Source of the DNA: Tribonema minus
Taxonomy: Eukaryota; Sar; Xanthophyceae; Tribonematales; Tribonemataceae
Length of the DNA: 64,000 nucleotides
Direction of reading: 5' to 3'
Assembly: GCA_017506865.1 (NCBI GenBank)
Contig: JAFCMP010000053.1
Span: 124,001-188,000 of the forward strand
The position numbers and the translations under genes are program-made. The notes beneath the pieces were generated by a model that ran no database searches, was not told where the DNA came from, and saw nothing but the letters and a program-made list of their open reading frames with translations. Below are positions 21,901-39,207 of this stretch, one piece after another. Every line of letters begins with the position of its first letter. Position 1 is the first letter of the stretch.

Positions 21901-24900
21901 TGCACACGTTGAGGCTGTTCTTGATGCCGTACACGGGGAGCTCGACGACGCCGTCGCACTCGCGCAGGACGCTCACATCGACGCCCGTGACCTCGTGCCC
22001 GAGGACGAAGGCGAGGGGGCGGTACGCGCCGCTGTCGCCTGCGGGAAGGGGGGACGGGGGGGACGGGGGGGGGGGGGGGGGGGGTAAGGATAAATTCTTC
22101 CACCACTAAGTCCAGCCAGTTCAAGCCCTTTCAGGGCGGGTGTCAAAATGGCACGTCAGCGATTGCGGAAATGGAGTGATTGGGGGGGGGGGGGAAGGGG
22201 GGGGCACTGAGCGGAGCACTGACGTCTGATGCCTGTCACCTCATGCCCGAGAACAATCGCCACGGGGCGGTGCGCCGCAGCACTGCCTGCGCGGAGACAG
22301 ATGCGTTGTTGTTGATGGCATTGGTCGCCGCCCCTTGTCAGTAAGACCTGAACAACAGTTCAAAGTTGAAGGCTGCGTTCCAGGCACTGTGCGCCGGCAC
22401 ATATCCGCTGTAACCATGGTGCTTTTGATGCTTTGTGCGGGATTGCGGGTCTCACGGGAGCCAACAGCGTTTTTTTATTTATTTTTTTTGACGGCCCCAC
22501 CATTCCCATGCACCATGTGCAGTAAACAGATCCGCCGTGAAAATATTGGACGGCGCATATTATTGGCGGCATCTCTTGTCATCTTCCTTTCTGCCACCAC
22601 AACCTCGACAGCAACTGGGGACCGAACAGCTGTATTCGGGCGCTACGTGGACACGCTGCCTTGGACTGTGCTTGCGATTGCAAGTGACAGAGAACAGCAC
22701 GCACCGTGCGCGGGGAACAGATCTGTCGTGAACATGTTGGCGGCATCGCTCGTCGCCTCCAAGGCCAGGAAGCCGTTGGTAAACCGCAAAAAAAACTTGA
22801 GCTCGAAAGGCTGCATTCACGCACCTCGCAGGTGGACAGATCCGCCGTGGGGCACGGTGTTTGAACTGCATGCGCGGAACTGCGTGTGACGCGAGCGTCA
22901 ACAGCCGTGCGCACTCGGAAAGCTGCACAATTGGCATGCACCGTGCGCGGGAACAGATCCGCGGTGAACATGTTGGTGGCGTCGCTCGTCGTATCCATGG
23001 CCAAGACGCGTTGCCTTTCTGCACAACCTCAACAACAATTCCAGACCGAAAAGCTGCGTTCGTGTTGACATGTTGCTTAGGGCTGTGCTCAGCATTGCGA
23101 GTGACGGAGAACAGCACGCACCGTGCGCGGGGAACAGATCCTCGGTGAACATGTTGGTGGCGTCGCTCGTAGTATCCATGGCCAGGGCGTAGTGCCTTTT
23201 TGCCACCACAACCTCGACAACAACTTGAGACCACCACAACCTCGCGACAACAACTCATCAAAAAATTGCGTTCGTTCGTGCACTGTGTGGAAACATTGCT
23301 GTGGGCTGTACTTGCGATCGCGAGCGACAAAGACTGGCACGCACCGTGCGCGGGAAAGAGATCCGTGGTGAACATGTTGGTGGCGTCGCTCGTCGTCTCC
23401 ATGGCCAAGACGCATAGCTGTTTTTGCCACCACAACTTCAACAACACCTCGGGACCGAAAAGCTGCGTTCGTTCACCGTGTGCACATGTTGCTTGGGACT
23501 GCCCCCGCAATTGCGAGTGTCGTGAGCATCAACAGCTTGCACACTCGGACAGCTGCAAATGGCACGTACCATGTGCAGGAAAAAGATCTGTCGTGAACAT
23601 GTTGGTGGCGTCGCTCGTCGTCTCCATGGCCAGGACGCGGTAGCCCTCGGCGCGCAGCGCGCGCACCGCGCCCGCGGTGCTGTTGAAGTGGCGCGACGGC
23701 ACCGTGTCGAGGCTCGAGAAGGCCGTCTTGCGCAGCTTGTCCTCGCCTGGCGCAGTTTACGAGGGTTAAGGTTCGGCAGAGCTGGGATCAGGGGGGTTAT
23801 ATTGTTGAAGTGGGGTATATTATTGAAGTGGCGCGACGGCACCGTGTTGAGGCTCGAGAAGGCCGTCTTGCGCAGCTTGCCCTCGTCTGGCGCGGCGCAT
23901 TGCAACGTTTGAGGGTTAGGCTTCGGCTGAGGTAGGCTCAGCAGGGGTGCGTTTGGTCATAGGAGCGCGTTGCAACGTTCGAGGGTTAGAGTTTGGCTGA
24001 GGTGGGTGCGTTTGGTCAGAGGACGCGCCGTGCGAAGAGAGGACGTGGCGGTAGCGACACATGCAGCGCCTACAGGCCGTGTTGTGCAGCTTGTCCTTGC
24101 CTGGCGCGGCGCGTTGGAGTTTACAAGGGTTAGGGTTTGGCAGAACGACTCGTTGCGCTGACATGCGGCCTTGCTCTCACGTTGTCTGGCAGTGCGTGGT
24201 GTGAGGATTAGGGTTAACGCCAATCCCAACCCCTACAATCTAAACATGGCTCTAAGTGACAAGGCTCGAGAACGCCGTCTTGCGCAGCTTGTCCTCGCCT
24301 GGCACGGCGCTTCGCGGTGTACGAGGGTAGGGTTTTGGCAAAAGGCAGAATCTGGGGAATGGGGTTTGGTAGGAGGCTGAACTGACATTTGGCCTGCCGT
24401 TCAAAGAGAGGACCTGGCGGTTGCAATACATGCAGTGCCTGCAGGCCGCCTGTGCGCAGCTTGACCTCGCCCGGCGCGGCACGTCGTGAGGTGTGAGGAC
24501 ATTGAAATTGGCGGTTGAGGTTTGGCGGAGGGCGCCATTGGGTGAGGAGTTCAAGCAACCAACAAAGCGCTGGCTGCGCGTGCTGCCCTAGGCTTAGGGA
24601 GGGTCGTACCTTAGGGCTAACCCTTACCCTAACCCTAACCCTAACCCTAACCTTTTCACCAAACACCACTGGTGCACGGATGCGGTCGTGTGTGGGGTCG
24701 CTTGCGCGGCACAGCTGCGCCAGCTGACAAGCGGCGTGCTGCACGCGAGGCGACTGCGGGGTATTGTACATACACACCACGCGTGCATGCACATTCCACC
24801 AGTGCAGCGCCTTGCATGCGGTGACAAACTCTGGCAGGGTGAGGACATGAATATTGTTGTACGGCTCCTCCCGCGTGCCTGTTTACTGGAACAAAAGTGT

Positions 24901-27900
24901 CTCTCCAGCGTAGCAAAGACAGATGGTACAGCCCCCCCCCCCCCCCCCCCGCCGCCCCCCGGCTTCATGCCCACTGCTCACGCCGCGCATGCCCCTCTCG
25001 AGCGAGAGACACTGAGCCAAGGCAGACAGTGCAAGATGATTAGGGTTAGGGTTAGCCCTGACCCTAACCCTGACCTAACCCTTGCATGCTGCGGCCCAAA
25101 TCCGCGCTTCCGGATCGGATTTCATCACGAAATCGATGAAGCGACTAACCTGGTCCACTGGGGTGAGGCGTGAGGCCGCAGGTGACAATCTCAGCAGCGC
25201 TCGCCGTGTCAGCGCTCCGGAACATGCCACCCACGTTGAAGGCGCTGCAGATTGAAGTTCGCGAGGGGTGACACAGGGGTGAGTGTGGAGTGTGGCCAGA
25301 ATTGAATTCTGAGTGCGCATACATGAGTGACAATCTCAGCAACGCTCGCCATGTCAGCGCTACAGAACATGCCGCCGACGTGAAAGGCGCTGCAAATACA
25401 GGTTTGCGAGCGGTGACACAGGGGTGAGTGTGAAGCCTAGACCAGGTGTGAACTCTGAATGCGCATACACGAGTGAAAATCTGAGCATTGCCAAATTAAC
25501 GCTCCAGAAGATGCCGCCGACGTTGAAGGCGCTGCAAATTGAAGTTCGCGAGGGGTGACACAGGGGTGACTGTGAAGGCTACATCAGGTGTGAACTCTCA
25601 GTGCGCATACATGAGTGACAATCTCAGCAGCGCTCGCCGTGTCAGCGCTCTGGAGCAAGCTGCCAACATTGAACGCCTTCCCAGATCTCAGCAGAGGTCG
25701 TCACAGCAGCCATTCGCGCGTGATGTCAGATCTGCACGCGCTGCCAGCGGTGCTGTACGCACGCTGGGATTGGGAGGCGCGTGATCTGTACAAGTAACCG
25801 AGTCGGCGAGGCGAGTGCGTGCCGTTAGGATCCTTGGCAGCTCCAGTCGTGGTGTCAGCAAACTGGAGCATGCCGCCGGAACATGACCGCATTGAGCAGT
25901 AGGAACGTACTAGACACGTACGTACTGCTTGCACGACAGCCGCTGCACTGACACGACGTCATGGACTGCGCGCGTTGATGCGATGGGCGCACCGAACCGC
26001 AGCAAGTGCTCTCGCCTGTCCTGTGAAAGTTTCAACTCTCCCCTCATCCAGACCCCATTACTAACCCTAACCCTAACCCAAGTAACCCTAACACTAACCC
26101 TAATAATCGCGCGGGAAGCGGTGCTGCAGCCGCAGCGCGCTTGCACCTGCGTACCTCAGCGAGTATCTCATGGAGGGCATCGACCGGCAGCGGGCAGCTG
26201 CGAACGCTCCAACACATCAAGTCGACTACATGCATGCACACTAGGCGTACCAGCGGGTCGCAGATGCGCAACGAGCTGACGCTACGCATCGGAGCCAGCG
26301 CGGCAGCGCCGCAAAGACACGACTGACGACTGACCGATGTCATACATGACAAGCGCCTTTGACAAGGGGATTGGGTACGCTACCTCAAGCATGTGATGCG
26401 CCTGACACCGACACACAACATAACGTAAACCTGGGCATCGAAATGTTGAAGTACACTACTTCAAGCGTGAGACTTGCCTGTGCACATTGTTGAGGACGAG
26501 CACGACGGCATGCACTTGTGGAAAACGCTACTTCGAATTACTTCAAGCGCGTGACGTGCCTGCGCACATTGTCGAGGACGAGCGTAACGGCATGTTCTTC
26601 CGAAAGTACTACTCCAAGCGCGTGACGCTACTTCAAGCAAGTGACGTGCCTGCGCACATTGTCGAGGACGAGCGCGACGGGGTGCCGCACGATGCCGCGC
26701 TTGGAGAATTCCTCGAGCGCGGCGTCCCTGTTCCTCAGGAACTCGGCGCGGTCCGCGCGGTGCCTTCGGATGAGGTGGCCCACCTGAGACGGCAGCGCAA
26801 GCGTACAGCGAGTGCTAGTGACAGTTTGTTTGCGTGTGGTAGTGACAGGTCGTGTGTGCACGTGCAAGTTTGCGCACACAACCTCAGCTGGCATCTGTGG
26901 GAATGTGCCCAGTTGCATGACGTGACACGTGCTCAGAGCGACGAACACTTGTGGCCCAACGCGGCGCGCATGCATTGCAGGCTCCTCAAGGGCGCAGGCA
27001 CACGGGCACTGCACCCAAAGGAGTCAAGTCCGCAAAGCTTTTGTACAACGTCTCGGTGGATCCGTCCAAGCACATTCCGTTTTGCTGAGGCAGAAACGGT
27101 GCGTCCATGTGACGTTGCCAGACCATGCCCCATACATACATACAGTACTTCAGAACAAGGCGGCGCTAATGTGACGCAATGTAATTTGCACACTTCGAAG
27201 TACATGATTACATACCTGGTGTGCGGTTCACTCCGCGGCCTCGACAATGGGTTCCTGTGTATGTATGCGTGTAATGCAATGTACTTTGGAAAGTAAGTAC
27301 ATGCCTACTTACACACCTGGTATCCACTCCTATGTATGTATGTATGTATCGTGTGAATGCATGTATGTATGTATGTGTGTGTGTATGCATGTATGTATGT
27401 ATGTAAGTACGTAGAACATGTTTGTATGCATGCAAGTAGACTACGCATGTAATCTTGTGTGTAACGTAATGTACTCACAAGCCTACGCACATACCTGGTG
27501 TGCGGTGCGCTCTGCAGCCTTGCCGATGGGCTCCTGCACGACGTTGGCTGTTCTCATGTATGTGTGTATGTCATACTATACATACATGCCTACATACCTG
27601 GTGTGCGCTCCGCGGCCTTGACGATGGGCTCCTGCACGACGATGGCGGCCTATTTATGTATGTATGTATGTATGTATGTGTGTATGTATGTATGTATGCA
27701 ATGTGATGGACATACATGCCTACATACCTGGTGTGCGGTGCGCTCCGCGGCCTCGACGATGGGCTCCTGCACGACGTTGGCGTGTATGTATGTACATATT
27801 GATGTATGTATGTATGTTATGTTCGCAACATGCATACATGCCTACATACCTGGTGTGCGGTGCGCTCCGCGGCCTTGACAATGGGCTCCTGCACGACGTT

Positions 27901-30690
27901 GGCAGCCTTCGACGGCCGCGGTCGGATGTACGACTGGTACGCCTGTGACAGTTACAGAAAGTGAAACAGAAAGGACATGCTCTCATTCGCTGCGGTTCAA
28001 CGGCCTCAGGCGGATTTACGACTGGTACGCCTGTGACCGTTACAGAATGTGAAACCGACAACACAAGGGAAATGGTCTCATTTGCTGCAGTTACAAAACG
28101 AAAGACGGGGGAGCAGCAGCGCTTGATTGCCCCCTGATTGGACGTGTACTGCAGGCTGCGGCCAGTTCAACTTGCGGTGGTAGCTTCTGAGCCTGTCCAA
28201 CACCAACTGCCGATCACGCAAGCTATACATAGTCTACTGGAAGCGCTCAATACGCGCGTTTCTGGCGGCGCACGCGCTGCATTCATGAACTTCAAGCATG
28301 CGTGCGCTCCGTCCTGGAAAGGCGCCGCATTGAGGGTGAGGGCCAGGGCAGCGACTCCCTGCTCGCAAGTCAGCCAGCCGGCGGGCGGGACATTTACCGT
28401 CAGCATATGCATCGTCAGTTCCTCTGCGGAGCACGACTCGCTGGCTGAAGACGGCGAGACGGCGTTGCCAGGCGTGGAGCAGCGGCGCTGCTGTGTGCAG
28501 CTGGCGGCGATGGGCCGCGCAGACGGACGCGCACAAAAAATGGGTGCAGCAGCGCTCAGTTGCCCCTGTTTACCGCTGCGCATGCGCCTGCCGGGCCGTG
28601 CTCGCAGCCGACCAGTCAAACCCTAACCCAACGTTATATATGCCTCGCACACTGAAAGCTTGCACAGAAGTCTTTTAACGACTGTGGATGAGGTGGCACT
28701 GTTTGGCTTGCGGCCAATTGCCGCAGCAGCGGCGAACACGGTTGTTGGTGGAAGGCGTTCAATTTGATGGCTGACCGCACGTTGTCACCTCGAGCTCTAC
28801 GATCCTTTGATTCGTGCCCATCAACTGCAGCCGATGAAAACAAAACAACATGCATCGTGTCGCTGTGCTGTCATTGCGCCTCCGGCAGCCCCGACACCGG
28901 TCCTCATTTCGGCGCGAGTCGCTAGGCCGCAAAGCGAGCTGCGCCGCGGTGGCATCACGTGCTGCAGCGAGCGGCAACAGCGCTCAGCGCTGCGGTCCAC
29001 GCAGCAATGCCCCCTCAGTATCAACCCGCCCCAGCTACTTTTGCAGCGTGAGGGCAGCTATGTTGTGGCGAATAAAGATAAGGATATTGTGGCGTCGTTC
29101 CGATGTACCCTCGTGCTGAGCACAGCTGTAACAACACGGGCACGGCAGGCCCCCCTGCCATGTGTCGACGAGCACCAGTGATGGCATGACTCGTCTCAGA
29201 TCGTTGGTTACGTAGTACTCACCTGTGACACGAGCTCCCAGAGCATGCCCGCTAATGTCTCTCTGCATCAACTTGGTTTGAAGCGAGGGTGTAACCCCAA
29301 GGTGCAGATTTTAAGACCAATTTGCTGGTGGTGCGCATATGCTATACATATCGACTCCAGTCTCATGCGACAATGCACACCCATCTGCAGGGCCCGTGAC
29401 CACCAGGCGCGCAGCACAACACCTCACCTCGGCGACCGATGCTGCCGCCTCGAAACTGGCAGCGAGCCACGCGCCGCCAACACGCTCTACGCCGCACACC
29501 CAAAAACGCATGTCCTGCCCGAGTTGGCAGCCGTCGCACACCGAAGCGCGCACAACTTCAAGGTTGAAGTGAAGTTCTCACCTTGAGCGCCGACGAGCCC
29601 GAGAACTCCTCCGACGCCTTCAGCGCCTGTGCGTCGTGGCCGAGCGCTGCCAGCGCCGCATCCACCGCCGCCTCCCTGGCCGCGCTCCACTCGTCCGTAG
29701 CGCGCCAATCCCCCACAATGTGCCCCCCCCTGAGGGGGTCCATGCCCCCTTCGTCCCCCTCCCCCTCTCCCAGCTCCTCGTCCGCGGACGCTGCTGCGTG
29801 CGGCGCGCTGCGGGGTGCTTCGCCATTCGGTGCGAAGCTGCGGCTGGCGGGTGCTGCCTGCTCCATGCCTGACCACGTGCAGAGGAAGTCAATGCAGATC
29901 GACCCCCCTGGTGATGTCGCCGCCGCGGGAGGGGCGGAGGACTCGCTCGGTGCCAGAGTGGCGTGTAGGAGAAGATCCTGCCCGGGCCCCAGCTGCAGCC
30001 TGCCGTTTGTTATCGCGACTGGCACGCTCGCAGAGGCTGGTGCCGCTGCCGCCGCAGCGCCAGCGGATCCGATCGTGAGCGAGGCCCTGGGAGTGAGCGC
30101 CTGCAGCACCGCGACGCCTGCCTGTACGTGCTGTATCAGCAGTTCGATCCTGTTGTGCACCGCCGCTGTCAGGACGTGGCTTGTGCTGGCATCCACGTCG
30201 CGCTTCGGCACGGAGATGGCGAAGCGGCTCTGCTGCCAATCCAGGGGTGCAGCGCCCAACGGCGGCGGGATCGCCTGGCGCGACGCGCACGATGTCGAGG
30301 TCAGCAATTAGTGATGACGCAGTATCGGCGCTGGGTACGACGAAGAAGCGATTGCATTGATTTGGAAGGCGGCAGGTCGGCGCGCGTCGGCGCGTCTCGG
30401 ACGCACCTCAAAATTCAAATGGAAGACTTCAACCAGTTTGTTTAGACAGCGCGGAGCAGGCAGCAATTGACGCTAGATGTGGGAATACGCATGGCACTTT
30501 ACCAGGCAGTATGGCATCGTAGGCAACAGCGCTCCAGTTTTATCGGCAACAGGGAACACACCTTGTCGACTGCCTCTGTTGCCATCATGCGCCAGCCCTG
30601 ACGCCTCAGCAGCGGGTGCGATATTCTAAGCGCTCGCGAGTGTATCACGAGCTGCAGCAGTAGCATGCAAGCATGTACAGCGCAGCGCAT
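15976..30690 (-). CDS. TrmH/SpoU RNA methyltransferase fused to caffeoyl-CoA-type O-methyltransferase, 11 exons, 825 aa
   Basis: Exons: 30690-30562, 30274-29582, 27942-27850, 26783-26650, 25244-25150, 23746-23570, 22038-21707, 20468-20359, 18213-18069, 17217-17102, 16429-15976. They sum to 826 codons and every junction is in phase. Residues 1-20 look like a signal peptide (MRCAVHACMLLLQLVIHSRA), suggesting plastid or secretory targeting. Residues 44-274 are unrecognised and acidic/Ala-rich. Residues 306-490 form a SpoU domain: LVLDNVRSAFNVGGMFRSAD (Arg359), FVLGHEVTGV and VYGIKNSLNV. An Ala-rich linker (about 495-570) leads into an O-methyltransferase of the Methyltransf_3 type: LDEYATLHSEAEPPLLTQL, VLELGTFTGYSAL (motif I) and FIDNDKRKYQDYY, with an acidic Ser/Asp insert at about 754-775. 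Expected activities are ribose 2'-O-methylation of RNA and O-methylation of a small substrate. The exon ending at 26650 uses a GC donor. One transcript is inferred from phase and from the LDEY...HS block being split exactly across a junction. Confidence 0.82.
17366..17402 (+). repeat. Degenerate TTAGGG-type tract
   Basis: About six TTAGGG-like units with variants, inside an intron of the methyltransferase fusion. Confidence 0.8.
17625..18068 (-). repeat. Donor-edge copies of fusion exon 9 (motif I half)
   Basis: Three copies (about 17630-17700, 17774-17855, 17918-17980) of the last ~75 bp of the exon 18213-18069 (LKTMTAAAGxKxVLE) plus the donor GAG-GTGGGCTGT and following intron. The unit is about 145 bp. 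A TTGAAGTT element follows each better-preserved donor within about 20 nt. Confidence 0.9.
18230..18815 (-). repeat. Acceptor-edge copies of fusion exon 9 with upstream intron
   Basis: Four to five copies of a ~150-bp unit that contains the exon start (EAEPPLLTQLR), a CGGCGCGC..CAG acceptor and an upstream block with GAGGTGACACGGT. The copy nearest the exon is best preserved. A TTAGGG tract (18631-18653) sits within the array. Confidence 0.85.
18925..19741 (-). other. Possible cassette exons inside a fusion-gene intron
   Basis: Three segments have plausible splice sites and matching phase: about 19741-19687 (SALLVLSLSFLHGGMAFLCK), 19433-19286 (Cys-rich, SPYGCVYGASCYHNDQC) and 18980-18925 (DLAAASDHLVEHATHSA). 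If used together they would insert a hydrophobic/Cys-rich peptide between the linker and the O-methyltransferase. Skipping all three restores a better family match (LDEYATLHSEAEPPLL), so constitutive use is unlikely. The first is followed directly by repeat family B. Confidence 0.3.
19560..19680 (-). repeat. Dispersed repeat family B, second copy
   Basis: It matches 13190-13292 over about 100 bp (GCGCGAAAAAGCCCAGATGA, ATTCTCGCTCAGGG, ACGGAATC). It carries a short local insertion (GCCCTG duplicated). Confidence 0.8.
19915..20150. repeat. Dispersed repeat family C
   Basis: Short blocks around CGACAACACCTGGGT and GGTACCG(A/C)GATGTGTTGCATCG occur here two to three times. Related copies lie at 5011-5055 and 54515-54660 (partly inverted and in tandem), and a fragment at 63645-63670. 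Confidence 0.6.
20469..20900 (-). repeat. Acceptor-edge copies of fusion exon 8
   Basis: Three decayed copies of the region around the acceptor at 20469 (AGCGCTCTGxACAGGCG, TGTACCCGG, GTACAGGTTGAGT) lie upstream in the intron at about 20610-20700, 20730-20790 and 20800-20870. Confidence 0.75.
22039..22300 (-). repeat. Poly-C acceptor tract and an acceptor-edge copy of fusion exon 7
   Basis: Immediately upstream of the acceptor at 22039 the transcribed strand is almost pure C (22045-22083), acting as a polypyrimidine tract. A second C run (22180-22203) precedes a copy of the exon start at 22228-22300 (VLGHEVTG region, GCCCGAGAACAATCGCC on plus). Confidence 0.8.
22540..23565 (-). repeat. Donor-edge copies of fusion exon 6
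   Basis: About five copies (near 22500-22590, 22700-22760, 22940-23010, 23105-23185, 23340-23410) of the exon 6 end (AMETTSDATNMFT..LFPAHG) plus donor and intron. The unit is about 210 bp. The full exon ends at 23570 with donor GTACGTG. Confidence 0.9.
23760..24500 (-). repeat. Acceptor-edge copies of fusion exon 6
   Basis: About four copies (near 23825-23910, 24060-24125, 24260-24310, 24415-24490) of the exon 6 start (EDKLRKTAFSSLDTVPSRHF) with the CGCCAG acceptor. Several are preceded by GAGGGTTAGG-type telomere-like words. Confidence 0.88.
24617..24652 (-). repeat. (CCCTAA)n interstitial telomere-type tract
   Basis: Six consecutive CCCTAA-type units, nearly perfect, within an intron. Confidence 0.9.
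25040..25082. repeat. TTAGGG/CCCTAA tracts in opposing orientation
   Basis: Two to three TTAGGG units meet three CCCTAA units head to head around 25060, in an intron. Confidence 0.85.
25250..25700 (-). repeat. Acceptor-edge copies of fusion exon 5 (SpoU motif 1)
   Basis: Three copies (about 25320-25400, 25470-25545, 25610-25690) of the exon start (AFNVGGMFRSAD) with a CTGCAA/G acceptor. The unit is about 150 bp and also repeats GGGGTGACACAGGGGTGA. Confidence 0.9.
26061..26104 (-). repeat. (CCCTAA)n interstitial telomere-type tract
   Basis: About six CCCTAA-like units with variants, in an intron of the fusion gene. Confidence 0.85.
26440..26640 (-). repeat. Donor-edge copies of fusion exon 4 carrying a GC donor
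   Basis: Two copies (about 26465-26510 and 26560-26610) of the exon end (VLDNVR) followed by GCAAGT or GCACGT. Both retain the GC dinucleotide donor of the real exon end at 26650. Confidence 0.85.
27190..27840 (-). repeat. Donor-edge copies of fusion exon 3 mixed with a (GTAT)n microsatellite
   Basis: Four copies (about 27215-27260, 27490-27550, 27590-27650, 27720-27785) of the exon end (NVVQEPIVKAAERTAHQ) with donor GTATGT, separated by long GTAT/ATAC arrays. The donor GTATGT may itself have seeded the microsatellite. An acceptor-edge copy of the same exon lies at 28010-28045. Confidence 0.9.
28700..28825 (-). repeat. Dispersed repeat family A, inverted copy
   Basis: The reverse complement matches the copies at 11201 and 34144 from GAATCAAAGGATCGTAGAGC through ACCGTG to GCCAAACAGTGCCACC. 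Confidence 0.75.
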
Positions 30691-31317
30691 GTGTCATGTG
30701 TAGTGGGATCTCCGGGACCCGGGTGCCATGATCGTGAGGCGCGCCTATTATGGGGTGCGCCTTATTACGGATGTTGAGCAAGGCCGCGTTCGTAAAAATC
30801 GTGGAGAGGCAAGGGAGCGATGGCGAAGCAAGCCGAGGCGTAAAGGGCATCTACTTAGCTAGACATTACCGTCGCCAGCCACTCAGGCGCCGTAGCCCCC
30901 GGAGAGCGCCTTATACAAGTGTTTTCTTGCGATTGGAAGGTAAGGGGCTCTGCTCTATTGCAACATCACTACCACCGCACCTGAGAGGCTTGAGCTTCCC
31001 GTGGAGGCTTCCGTTATGGTCTTCAAATGTGTCGGCGATGGCTTGAGGCATGTTGGCGGTCCACACGGCGCCTTGTGCCTAGCCCTAACTCGTCCGAAAC
31101 CTAATTTTGTGATTCGGCATCCCCTGCTCGCTACAGGCCCTAACCGCCGCCGACAGCGGCAGGACTGGCGCTAGGCGTTGACAAAGTGATGACGGCATGT
31201 GTCGGCGCCGCCAGGACCGCTGGGCCACCGAGGTAAACGCGTGGTGTCCGTACCCAGCCGCATGTGATCGCCGGTAGTCGATCAAGAGCACGAGCGCGGG
31301 AGGCTGACCTCTGCCTT
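30691..31317. promoter_or_regulatory. Divergent intergenic region between the methyltransferase fusion and the DYRK kinase
   Basis: 627 bp separate two start codons pointing away from each other (30690 minus, 31318 plus), so both promoters must lie here unless there are non-coding first exons. No clear TATA box was seen. A plus-strand frame (30750-31046) runs through it but has no motif. Confidence 0.45.

Positions 31318-39207
<7,890 letters not shown>

Noticed and set aside
22560-23510. 316-codon minus-strand frame with repeated ATSDATNMFT
   Set aside because: It is the array of donor-edge copies of fusion exon 6, not an internal-repeat protein; the copies include donors and intron.
24180-24380. 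Possible separate element around CTCTAAGTGACAAGGCTCGAG similar to family A
   Set aside because: Only about 15 bp match family A; the rest is an acceptor-edge copy of fusion exon 6.
27305-27835. Several Tyr/Ile/His-rich frames
   Set aside because: Translations of the GTAT/ATAC microsatellite.
28167-28619. 150-codon minus-strand frame in the intron between fusion exons 2 and 3
   Set aside because: Exon 2 (ending SSALK) joins exon 3 (AYQSYIR) directly in phase, and the frame has no family motif; it is compositionally open on both strands.
29558-30311. Plus-strand 242-codon frame opposite fusion exon 2
   Set aside because: It mirrors a GC-rich exon on the other strand; the minus frame has splice sites at both ends and joins in phase.
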